64,000 bases of DNA from Anaerocolumna xylanovorans DSM 12503. Lineage in GTDB: Bacteria > Bacillota > Clostridia > Lachnospirales > Lachnospiraceae. Where the stretch lies: assembly GCF_900143645.1 (NCBI RefSeq), contig NZ_FRFD01000003.1, positions 372,001-436,000 on the forward strand, given 5' to 3'. A program made the position numbers and the translations under genes. How positions within the stretch are numbered: the first letter of the stretch is position 1; the number at the start of each line of letters is the position of its first letter. Positions 34,897-42,264 of this stretch are shown here, one piece after another. The notes under the pieces are model-generated. The model was not told where the DNA came from, ran no database searches, and saw only the letters and a program-made list of their open reading frames with translations.

Positions 34897-35022
34897 ATGG
34901 ATCCGGCAGAAGCTATAAAACAGGCAATGGATTGGTATAAAGCGGTGAACTTTTTCGAGCGGTGTCTTTTAGGCACCGCTTTTGTTCTGCTGGTATTTTT
35001 TACAATACATATGTTGGAATGA
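34897..35022 (+). CDS. Possible small membrane protein, 41 aa
   Basis: Frame MDPAEAIKQAMDWYKAVNFF, then a hydrophobic helix (CLLGTAFVLLVFFTIHML). AAGGAG lies 11 bases before the ATG, 20 bases after the deglycase stop. The same DNA contains a hairpin with T4 at 34958-34984 that looks like the terminator of the upstream gene, so this ORF may be coincidental. Comparison with homologous loci would decide. Confidence 0.35.
   Translation: MDPAEAIKQAMDWYKAVNFFERCLLGTAFVLLVFFTIHMLE
34958..34984 (+). terminator. Rho-independent terminator after SIS copy 1
   Basis: AGCGGTGTC and GGCACCGCT pair (one G-U) with a 5-base loop and T4. It overlaps the possible 41-aa ORF. Confidence 0.7.
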
Positions 35023-35213
35023 AAAAATAATGGGGTATTAAAGTGAATATTCAGGGCTGTTTCGTAAGAAAGTATATCTGAAACTATCTTTACCTATTCA
35101 ATTTAGAGGCCGGAAAGTCAACAGATAAGGTATTATAATGTATCATTGCTATGAAAAGTATATAAAAAATCAAAAAAAGAACCTGCACATTAGGATAAAA
35201 TGAATAATGCCTC

Positions 35214-35242
35214 TTGACATAATCGGGGAAAGAATGTATTAT
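35214..35242 (+). promoter_or_regulatory. Promoter of the Dcu-type transporter operon
   Basis: TTGACA (35214-35219), a 17-base spacer and TATTAT (35237-35242). The message would have a leader of about 140 bases. The rest of the 35023-35389 gap is AT-rich without further ORFs. Confidence 0.7.
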
Positions 35243-35255
35243 TGTATTAAATACA
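35243..35255. promoter_or_regulatory. GntR operator candidate 3
   Basis: TGTATTAAATACA is a perfect 6+1+6 palindrome abutting the -10 box, with the same half-sites as the palindrome at 33832. It places both transcription units of the locus under one probable repressor. Confidence 0.55.
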
Positions 35256-35320
35256 AAGCAATACAAATAGATACAAATGGTGAAAATTTCAAAATGTGAT
35301 TGCTTTTGTATTGTTAAGGT

Positions 35321-35343
35321 TAAAGATGTGCGCACCATCTTTA
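35321..35343 (+). promoter_or_regulatory. Leader hairpin of the transporter operon
   Basis: TAAAGATG (35321-35328) pairs with CATCTTTA (35336-35343) around a 7-base loop containing the palindromic GTGCGCAC core, about 47 bases before the start codon. Role unknown; no U-tract. Confidence 0.4.
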
Positions 35344-35389
35344 GAAAGTTTGTAAAAAATAAATATTACTCATTAGAGGAGGTTAATTT

Positions 35390-36709
35390 ATGTTCTGGAT
35401 AGAGTTGATTATTGTCCTGGCTATAATTTTCTGGGGTGTTCGCAAGGGGGGTACCTTCCTGGCTATGGCCGGAGGCGTTGGCATGTTGATTATGACTTTT
35501 GTTTTACATGTAAAACCCTCGGATCCGCCAATTACAGTTATTTTAATTATGATTGCAGTAATCTGTGCAGCTTCAACAATGCAGGCTTGCGGAGGTCTGG
35601 AGTTTATGGTTAAGATCGCAGAAAAAATTCTTCGTAAGAATCCGCAGATGATCACGGTTTTAGCTCCTGTTGTATCTTATTTATTCACATTTATGTGTGG
35701 TACCGGCCATATTGTTTACAGCTTGCTTCCGGTTATTAATGAGATTTCCATAGAGACGGGTGTTCGTCCGGAACGTCCGATATCTGCATCAATCGTTTCT
35801 TCACAGCAAGCAATCACAGCATGCCCGATAGCGGCGGCAACAGTTGCAATTCTTGCTTTTATGGCAGACTCATCGTATACGTCGGTAAACCTTTTCACTT
35901 TGCTGCTCGTATGTGTCCCTGCAACATTAATTGGTACAGTTGCAGCGGCATTTTCTGTTATTAAAAAGGGCAAAGAGTTAGCTGATGATCCGGAGTTTCA
36001 GGCACGTGTTGCTGCCGGACTTATTGAGGATTTTTCAAAGAAAACAGTTGAAGAGAAACCTGCCACAAAAAATGCAAAGATTTCGGTGGCTATTTTCTTA
36101 AGTGCAATGGTAGTGATTGTTTTATTAGGTGCATTCAATTCATTTATTCCTAAATTTGCCGATGATTCCGCTTTGCCTATGACTTCGGTAATTGAAATCT
36201 TTATGCTCGTTGCCGCAGCTATTATGGTTATAGCTTGCAGACTTGACAGTGATAAGATTTTGGACCAGCCGGTTTTCCGTACAGGTATGTTTGCAGTTGT
36301 TTTAGCATTTGGGCTTTGCTGGTTAGTAAATACGTTTATTGGAGATCAGGCTTCATTTATTACTGGCAACATGTCTGCTTTAACTAATAAGTATCCATGG
36401 ATTTACATAATTGCGGTATTTATTGTTGGTGCCATTACAACAAGCCAGTCATCCACAACAATGATTATGGTGCCCATTGGCATCGCTTTAGGGCTTCCGG
36501 CTAATATTATTGTTGCCGGATGGATTGCTTGCTCTTCAAACTATTTTATTCCTGCATCAGGTCAGTGTGTTGCTGCTCTTGCATTTGACTCAGCGGGTAC
36601 AACAAAGATCGGAAAATTCGTTTTGAATCATAGCTATATGGTTCCCGGTTTGGTTTGTACAGTTGTTTCTGTATTGGTTGCTATCGGTCTTGGAGCTATT
36701 GTGTTTTAA
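35390..36709 (+). CDS. Anaerobic C4-dicarboxylate transporter family protein (DcuA/DcuB type)
   Basis: Integral membrane protein of 439 residues with about ten to twelve helices. The family signature stretches are GGLEFMVKIAEKILRKNPQ, MCGTGHIVYSLLPVINEI and SIVSSQQAITACPIAAA. Dcu carriers exchange aspartate, fumarate and succinate. In the Salmonella fra locus a Dcu-type carrier (FraE) is the transporter for fructose-asparagine. Here it leads an operon with an epimerase, kinase and deglycase, so uptake of an amino-acid Amadori compound, perhaps with an acidic or amide side chain, is a reasonable inference. GAGGAGG precedes the ATG. Confidence 0.9.
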   Translation: MFWIELIIVLAIIFWGVRKGGTFLAMAGGVGMLIMTFVLHVKPSDPPITVILIMIAVICAASTMQACGGLEFMVKIAEKILRKNPQMITVLAPVVSYLFTFMCGTGHIVYSLLPVINEISIETGVRPERPISASIVSSQQAITACPIAAATVAILAFMADSSYTSVNLFTLLLVCVPATLIGTVAAAFSVIKKGKELADDPEFQARVAAGLIEDFSKKTVEEKPATKNAKISVAIFLSAMVVIVLLGAFNSFIPKFADDSALPMTSVIEIFMLVAAAIMVIACRLDSDKILDQPVFRTGMFAVVLAFGLCWLVNTFIGDQASFITGNMSALTNKYPWIYIIAVFIVGAITTSQSSTTMIMVPIGIALGLPANIIVAGWIACSSNYFIPASGQCVAALAFDSAGTTKIGKFVLNHSYMVPGLVCTVVSVLVAIGLGAIVF

Positions 36710-36726
36710 TAACAATTGTCAATTAG

Positions 36727-36816
36727 TTTACTCTTGGTTGGATCGCAGCTGATGCCGTAATCGTTATTTTGGCATTGGCTTCGGCTGCGGTCTTGCTTTC
36801 TATAAAAGGAGGTTAG
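36727..36816 (+). pseudogene. Start-less hydrophobic reading frame, possible membrane-protein tail
   Basis: Between the transporter and epimerase genes one frame reads TLGWIAADAVIVILALASAA then VLLSIKGG and stops, with no start codon after the preceding TAG. It resembles a C-terminal transmembrane helix and may be the end of a deleted carrier. The AGGAGG used by the next gene lies at its end. Confidence 0.3.
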
Positions 36817-36818
36817 TG

Positions 36819-37634
36819 ATGAAATTCGCGCCCATGAGTTATCATTATCTGCGTTATCCCATAGCAAAGTTTCTTGATAAGGTGGAAAGCTCTCCCTTTG
36901 ACAGTATAGATTTATATTGTTGTGCACCGCAGCTGAATATATTTGACTATCCGCTTAGCAGCTTGATAGATCTGGATAAAGAAATACGCCGCCGGCATTT
37001 GAAAGTTATGGCGATGACACCTGAAAACTGTACATATCCTGTTAATTTTTGTACGCAGGATATCATAACGAGGGAATCGAGTCTCCGTTATTATCAGAGG
37101 GCAATCGATACCGCAGAATTTTTAGAATGCCCCAATGTCCAGATTAGTACCGGATCCGGATATTTTAATAAACCGCGGGAGGAAGCCTGGAAGAATTGCC
37201 GTGAATCTTTGGCGCTGCTTGCGGCATACTGCGAAAAGAAGAATGTAACACTTCTCCTTGAGGAATTAAAAGTTACAACTACAAACGTTCTGATTACCAG
37301 CAGAGATTTAGCTGATATGATTGATGAGATTGGTTCGCCTAATGTGGTTGGGATGCTTGACTTAGATCAGATGACTTATGCGGGAGAGACTGTGGCAGAT
37401 TATTTTACCAATCTTGGCGGCAGGCTCAAATATATTCATTTTAATGATCGTGGCCATACAGTTCCCGGAGATGCCGATTTTCCCATGAAGGATTATTTCG
37501 ATGCAATGAAAGCACATGGATATGATGGTATATGCTCCTTTGAGATATGTGACCGCCGCTATTATTGTGATCCGGATAAAGCAATTGACGATACCGTTGC
37601 CTGGCTGCATAACAACACCGATGAATTGAAATAA
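36819..37634 (+). CDS. Sugar phosphate isomerase/epimerase family TIM-barrel protein (FrlC-like)
   Basis: AP-endonuclease-2-fold TIM barrel of 271 residues. Overall length and landmarks follow FrlC, the fructoselysine 3-epimerase that makes psicoselysine usable: TPENCTYPVN, 'RESSLRYYQRAIDTAEFL', VTLLLEEL, GMLDLDQ, LKYIHFNDRG and GICSFEI. Metal-binding Glu (LEEL), Asp (MLDLD), His (IHFND) and Glu (SFEI) are all present. ATG 36819 has AGGAGG 6 bases upstream. Third evidence line for an Amadori-compound pathway after the deglycase and regulator. The substrate epimer is inferred, not shown. Confidence 0.82.
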   Translation: MKFAPMSYHYLRYPIAKFLDKVESSPFDSIDLYCCAPQLNIFDYPLSSLIDLDKEIRRRHLKVMAMTPENCTYPVNFCTQDIITRESSLRYYQRAIDTAEFLECPNVQISTGSGYFNKPREEAWKNCRESLALLAAYCEKKNVTLLLEELKVTTTNVLITSRDLADMIDEIGSPNVVGMLDLDQMTYAGETVADYFTNLGGRLKYIHFNDRGHTVPGDADFPMKDYFDAMKAHGYDGICSFEICDRRYYCDPDKAIDDTVAWLHNNTDELK

Positions 37635-37721
37635 CATTTCAATATGCGGATGGAATAAGTATTGAAAGAGAATATATAGTTGGATTTCTTACAGAAAAAG
37701 AGAGCGGGGAGGCTTTTCGTT

Positions 37722-38573
37722 ATGGTGATAGATACGCATATACATCCGGCGCTGTTTTCGCCGATATGCAAAGACAAACAACGGTTTGAACAGCGTTGTA
37801 ACGAGATGAATTATCATCTTATGAGTCCGTCAGGAATTGATTTACTGAAAAAACAATATGCACTTGCAGATATTCAGCGCGCATTTTTACTGCCGGAAGA
37901 CTGCTCTGCAGAAACTAGAACGGCAGCCATATCAAATGATGAGATTGCAGAACTTGTTTCTTATGACCCGGACTTTTTTTATGGATTCGCTTCTGTGGAT
38001 CCACGAAATGAAGAGGCCAGCGCAGAGCTGGAGAGAGCTTTTGATACATTACAATTGAAAGGACTGGCGATTAATACGGCAAGGCTTCAAATGTATCCTT
38101 ATGAGAAAAAGTTATATAAACTATACGAAATCTGCAGGAAATATAGCAAACCAATCATATTTCATGCAGGTATCTGTTTTGAGAAGAATGCCTTGGCCCG
38201 TTATTCCCGTCCCGCAGACTTTGAGGATGTACTTTATGACTATCCGGATATAAATATTTGTCTTTCTCATTTTGGCTGGCCCTGGGTACAGGAGACAGCA
38301 GCGTTATTGCTCAAATATCCGAATGCATTTGCAAATACGGCATTAATGAATTTTGACGGTCCTTATCAGATTTATCATAAAGTATTTAAAGAAGATATGG
38401 GTGAGTACTGGGTTGAACATAATATTGCAGATAAGATCATGTTTGGTTCTGATTCCCCAAGGATCCGCCCGGTGCGAAGCAAGAGAGGATTAGACAGCCT
38501 TGATTTTAGTTCGAATACATTCGAGAAAATATATTACAAAAATGCACTGAAATTTCTTGGAATGGAGGAATAA
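37722..38573 (+). CDS. Amidohydrolase-2 family metal-dependent hydrolase
   Basis: TIM-barrel amidohydrolase of 283 residues. The metal site is readable as DTHIHP (HxH at the N-terminus), FHAG, LSHFGWPW and FGSDSPR with the terminal Asp. ATG 37722 is preceded by GGGGAGG at 9 bases; the frame extends back to a TTG at 37680. Family members hydrolyse C-N or decarboxylate C-C bonds. It lies within the fructosamine operon, where the Salmonella fra locus has an asparaginase instead, so a role in cleaving the amino-acid part or a derivative is possible but unproven. Confidence 0.85.
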   Translation: MVIDTHIHPALFSPICKDKQRFEQRCNEMNYHLMSPSGIDLLKKQYALADIQRAFLLPEDCSAETRTAAISNDEIAELVSYDPDFFYGFASVDPRNEEASAELERAFDTLQLKGLAINTARLQMYPYEKKLYKLYEICRKYSKPIIFHAGICFEKNALARYSRPADFEDVLYDYPDINICLSHFGWPWVQETAALLLKYPNAFANTALMNFDGPYQIYHKVFKEDMGEYWVEHNIADKIMFGSDSPRIRPVRSKRGLDSLDFSSNTFEKIYYKNALKFLGMEE

Positions 38574-38577
38574 GCAA

Positions 38578-39018
38578 ATGGAATTCAAACTAAAGGAAGT
38601 TGCGGTTTGTGCTGATAAGGAATTTGAGATGATTAAGATTACAGATGAAGTAACAGACTTCATTGCTGAAAGTAAGATTGAAAATGGAGTAGTTTTTGTG
38701 ATAACAGAGCATACGACAACAGGAATTACAGTAAATGAAAACCTCCCATGTGTGGAAGCGGACATTATGGAAACCTTAGACCGGCTTGCTCCTGAAAATT
38801 ATCCATATAATCATAATCACTATTTGCCAACTTATGGGACAATTGGAGGAAATGCGCCTGGTCATTTAAAATCACTATTGACAGGTAATCATTGCGTATT
38901 TCCGGTTGTGAATGGAAAGTTGAAGCTTGGCCATGCTGCAGATATCTATTTTTGCGAATATGACGGGATTAAAAACAGGCACTTTATGATTTATATAATG
39001 GGAGAAGGAGAGATATAG
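38578..39018 (+). CDS. YjbQ family protein (UPF0047)
   Basis: Small protein of 146 residues with the complete UPF0047/YjbQ signature: ITEHTTTGITVNEN with its conserved His and Thr residues, YGTIGGNAPGHLKSLLTGN and LKLGHAADIYFCEYDG. E. coli YjbQ can replace thiamine-phosphate synthase weakly, but the true role of the family is unsettled. Here it is coupled to sugar genes: ATG 38578 follows the amidohydrolase stop by four bases, and the kinase starts three bases after its own stop. That makes a dedicated step on a phosphorylated or imine sugar intermediate plausible. Confidence 0.9.
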   Translation: MEFKLKEVAVCADKEFEMIKITDEVTDFIAESKIENGVVFVITEHTTTGITVNENLPCVEADIMETLDRLAPENYPYNHNHYLPTYGTIGGNAPGHLKSLLTGNHCVFPVVNGKLKLGHAADIYFCEYDGIKNRHFMIYIMGEGEI

Positions 39019-39021
39019 AAG

Positions 39022-39810
39022 ATGAAGAAAGCAATTGCAATGGCTGACAATTGTATTGATGTCTATTATAAACTCGACCGTTATTATCTCACGGGAAACA
39101 GTATTGATTTTGCGCTTAATTATAAGGATATGGGCGGGGATGTATCGGAAATGACAATCCTCGGAAATGATGTCTTTGCTATGGCTTTGGCAGAAAGGCT
39201 GAAAGAACGCGGGATTTCGCTGCGAGTGATTAAGCAGGTGGACCGGCCGACGGGAATGGCTACTATGGATATTGTTGATGGTGACAAAAAGCATATTCAG
39301 TTTGAGGGTAATGCCATGGAATTGATTGAACTTTCAGAAGAGGATATGGAATTCGTAAAACAGTTTGACATCGTATATGCGGAGCGCTGGGCAAAAATTG
39401 ACCGCTATATCAGGATACTAAAGCAGCCCGGACAGATTTGGGTTTATGATTTTTCAAAGCGTCTGGAAATGGAAAGTAATGATGTTATATTACCCTATAT
39501 TGACTATGCATTCTTTTCCTATGATAAAAATGATGATTATATTAGAAGGTTTATGATCGAAACAAAACAGAAAGGGACAGGATGTGTTATAGCAATGCTT
39601 GGTGAATATGGAAGCCTTGCTTATGATGGAAACCGCTTTTATGAAATGAATGCCAAAAATGTTCCGGTAATTAATACGGTGGGGGCCGGGGATTCTTATA
39701 TTGCCGCATTTACCTATGGTGTCAGTTTAGGAGAAACTATTCCGGAATGTATGCTTCGGGGCAAAGAACGCGCAACAAAAATTATTCAACAGTTCAACCC
39801 ATATATCTAA
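39022..39810 (+). CDS. PfkB-family kinase, FrlD-like (fructosamine 6-kinase candidate), copy A
   Basis: Ribokinase-fold kinase of 262 residues, the size of FrlD. The N-terminus (AIAMADNCIDVYYKL, then GNSIDFALNYKDMGG) matches FrlD-type kinases, and the ATP/anion-hole motif NTVGAGDSYIAAF contains the catalytic Asp. FrlD phosphorylates fructoselysine at O6 so that the deglycase can act. It is followed 73 bases later by the second deglycase copy. It is clearly different from the kinase at 40907, so the two are not a recent duplication. Confidence 0.88.
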   Translation: MKKAIAMADNCIDVYYKLDRYYLTGNSIDFALNYKDMGGDVSEMTILGNDVFAMALAERLKERGISLRVIKQVDRPTGMATMDIVDGDKKHIQFEGNAMELIELSEEDMEFVKQFDIVYAERWAKIDRYIRILKQPGQIWVYDFSKRLEMESNDVILPYIDYAFFSYDKNDDYIRRFMIETKQKGTGCVIAMLGEYGSLAYDGNRFYEMNAKNVPVINTVGAGDSYIAAFTYGVSLGETIPECMLRGKERATKIIQQFNPYI

Positions 39811-39883
39811 GAGATATGCTTTTTATTAAAAAAATAAGTGAATCAAAGTTATGAAGTTATAATAGACAGAGGAGAATGAAACA

Positions 39884-40873
39884 ATGGAATACAAAAGTAC
39901 GAATATTAAGAAAATCATTGAGGAAATTTTGGAACAGAAGAAAGACAAAGGCGGAGTAAAATCCCTTTATTTTGTCGGATGCGGAGGTTCTTTGGGGGCT
40001 CTCTATCCTGCAAGGACTTTTATGGAAAGAGAGTGTGCAGGTATCAAGTCCGCATGGATAAACAGTAATGAATTTATTCACAGCATGCCCAAAGACTTTG
40101 GAGGGAATTCTATCATTTGCCTTGCATGCCATAAAGGCAATACACCGGAAACGATCCGTGCGGCAGCGCTTGGAAAAGAAGCGGGAGCGGCTGTTATTAT
40201 TCTGACCTGGTTACAGGAATCTGAAATTATCCAGTATGGTGATTATATTGTGCGCTATGCTTTTGGTGAAGAAAAGGATATAGCAGGAGAAAAAGCTATA
40301 TGCGGACTGCTTGTTGCAGCTGAACTGCTGAATCAGACGGAAGGATATGAAAACTACGATAAATTCCTGCAGGGGATTGGCATGATTGACCGTATTGTAA
40401 AAAATGCATGCAAACATGTGGAGAAACGTGCTCTGATATTTGCAGAAAACCATAAAGACGACAAGGTGATCTACACAATGGCCAGCGGCGCGGGATATGG
40501 TGCGGCATATATGGAAAGTATCTGTATCTTCATGGAAATGCAGTGGATCAATTCAAGCAGCATTCACAGCGGTGAATATTTTCACGGTCCATTTGAAATA
40601 ACAGATGCGAATATTCCCTTTGTAATCCAGGTTTCAGAAGGCTCGACCCGTGCATTGGATGAGCGTGCATTGAAGTTTTTAAATACATACGCGAAGCGCG
40701 TCGAAATTCTGGATGCCAAGGATCTTGGACTTTCCACAATTGATTCTTCTGTGGTTGATTATTTCAACCATTCGCTATTCAATAATGTATATCCGGTATA
40801 TAATCAGGCATTGGCCGCAGTGCGGGAGCATCCGTTAACTACCCGCCGTTATATGTGGAAAGTTGAGTATTAA
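39884..40873 (+). CDS. SIS-domain sugar-phosphate deglycase-like protein, copy 2 (FrlB/FraB-like)
   Basis: Second 329-residue double-SIS protein. By alignment it differs from the copy at 33887 at 15 positions (for example A14E, E74G, D126A, G130E, I312A), about 95% identity, and keeps Glu231 and His234. Unlike copy 1 it sits inside the long operon, between two kinase genes, with GAGGAG 9 bases before the ATG. The paralogues may serve two related Amadori phosphates, or provide basal and induced expression of the same enzyme. Substitutions are scattered rather than clustered in the active-site motifs. Confidence 0.88.
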   Translation: MEYKSTNIKKIIEEILEQKKDKGGVKSLYFVGCGGSLGALYPARTFMERECAGIKSAWINSNEFIHSMPKDFGGNSIICLACHKGNTPETIRAAALGKEAGAAVIILTWLQESEIIQYGDYIVRYAFGEEKDIAGEKAICGLLVAAELLNQTEGYENYDKFLQGIGMIDRIVKNACKHVEKRALIFAENHKDDKVIYTMASGAGYGAAYMESICIFMEMQWINSSSIHSGEYFHGPFEITDANIPFVIQVSEGSTRALDERALKFLNTYAKRVEILDAKDLGLSTIDSSVVDYFNHSLFNNVYPVYNQALAAVREHPLTTRRYMWKVEY

Positions 40874-40906
40874 TTTTGACATCGAATAAGAGTAGGAGTG
40901 AAAAAA

Positions 40907-41794
40907 ATGAAGAATGGTAGAATTATTTCCATTGGAGATAACGTATGTGACAAGTATCTTTCCCGTGGAAAAATGTATCCTGGCGGACAGTGTGTGAATA
41001 CTTGTGTTTATGCGAAAATGAATGGCATGGATACTGCCTATCTTGGAAAATATGGAAGTGATGAAGTTGCAGAATATGTACAGAAAACCTTAGCGGAGAT
41101 TGGAATTGACGACAGTCATTGCCGCCATTTCGAAGGGGAAAATGGATTTGCGCTGGTTACCTTACAAAACAATGACCGCGTATTTCTGGGATCCAATAAA
41201 GGAGGCGCAGCAAAAGAGTACCCTTTTGATTTTACACGGGAAGACTTTGAATACATCAAAAAATTTCACCTTATTTATACGAATTTAAACAGTTATATTG
41301 AAGAAAATCTTGCAGAATTGAAAGAAACAGGTGTGCCGATTGCTTACGATTTTTCAACCAGATGGACAGATGAATACTTTGCTAAAGTGTGTCCGCATAT
41401 TACTGTAGCTATTCTGTCTTGTGCACATTTGACGGCTGAAAAACGTGAAGCTGAAATGAAAAAGGTTCAGGCTTATGGGGTTCCCATTGTAGTTGGAACA
41501 ATCGGCGAGGATGGTTCTTACGTTCTCTACAAAAATGAGTTTATTTATGCCTTGGCGGTTCATGCAGATGATGTCATTGATACTATGGGAGCAGGAGATT
41601 CTTACTTTGCTACTTTTCTTTGCTCGCTTCTGGAGTACTCAGAAACGGGAGCGCTTTTAGAAGGTACTGATGAAGAAATGATAGGACGCTTGAACTGTGC
41701 AATGAACAGAGGCGCAGCATTTTCTGCAAAGGTCTGTGCCATGGAAGGTGCATTTGGATATGGTACCCGGATAGCAGGAAAAACAGAAGTATAA
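40907..41794 (+). CDS. PfkB-family kinase, FrlD-like (fructosamine 6-kinase candidate), copy B
   Basis: Ribokinase-fold kinase of 295 residues. The N-terminal substrate region reads IISIGDNVCDKYLSRGKMYP then GGQCVNTCVYAK, and the catalytic motif is DTMGAGDSYFATF. ATG 40907 has AGGAG at 8 bases; an in-frame GTG lies at 40898. It shares the FrlD-like start (GDNxxD, GGxxVN) with copy A but is 33 residues longer at the C-terminus and divergent throughout. Two kinases and two deglycases in one locus suggest more than one substrate. Confidence 0.88.
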   Translation: MKNGRIISIGDNVCDKYLSRGKMYPGGQCVNTCVYAKMNGMDTAYLGKYGSDEVAEYVQKTLAEIGIDDSHCRHFEGENGFALVTLQNNDRVFLGSNKGGAAKEYPFDFTREDFEYIKKFHLIYTNLNSYIEENLAELKETGVPIAYDFSTRWTDEYFAKVCPHITVAILSCAHLTAEKREAEMKKVQAYGVPIVVGTIGEDGSYVLYKNEFIYALAVHADDVIDTMGAGDSYFATFLCSLLEYSETGALLEGTDEEMIGRLNCAMNRGAAFSAKVCAMEGAFGYGTRIAGKTEV

Positions 41795-41819
41795 TTAAAA
41801 ATAAATGGAGGAAATAATA

Positions 41820-42233
41820 ATGAAACCGGATATATATGAAAATAGCAGTGAGGGAATTCTATGTGTTTACAAAAATGAAAAATGGCTGGTAAGTATAAAA
41901 AATTGGAAGCCGGACAATGATATAGAGGGTATTGCCCATTTAGAAGTTCATCATTCTACGGATGAGCAATTTATCCTTGCTGCCGGTAAGGCAATTTTGA
42001 TTACCGCAGAGCGTGAATGTGACAAATTTAAAATAGAATTAACTTTAATGGAAAAGGGAAAAGTTTATAATGTACCTGCTGAATGCTGGTTTTACTCAAT
42101 AACACAGAAAGACACAAAGATGATGTATGTTCAGGATTCCAATTGCTCAATGAAAAACAGTGACTTCTGTGATCTTTCAAAGGAAGAAGTTGGATATATT
42201 CAGACAAATGCACGTAAACTGTTCGCAGAATAA
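41820..42233 (+). CDS. Cupin-like small protein
   Basis: Beta-barrel protein of 137 residues resembling cupins: HLEVHHSTDEQFILAAGKAI forms the first motif with two adjacent His and a Glu, and LMEKGKVYNVPAECWFYSIT the second. ATG 41820 has GGAGG at 8 bases; the upstream in-frame ATG at 41805 overlaps that site. Cupins of this kind may act as sugar isomerases or binding proteins. Its place between kinase and phosphatase genes suggests a role on the same sugar, but no function can be assigned. Confidence 0.7.
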   Translation: MKPDIYENSSEGILCVYKNEKWLVSIKNWKPDNDIEGIAHLEVHHSTDEQFILAAGKAILITAERECDKFKIELTLMEKGKVYNVPAECWFYSITQKDTKMMYVQDSNCSMKNSDFCDLSKEEVGYIQTNARKLFAE

Positions 42234-42264
42234 AAGGAATACTGTGAAAGGTATGGTTCTTAAG

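Noticed and set aside
33887..40873. The two SIS genes as an assembly artefact
   Set aside because: They differ at 15 amino-acid positions spread along the gene and have different flanks, so they are true paralogues.
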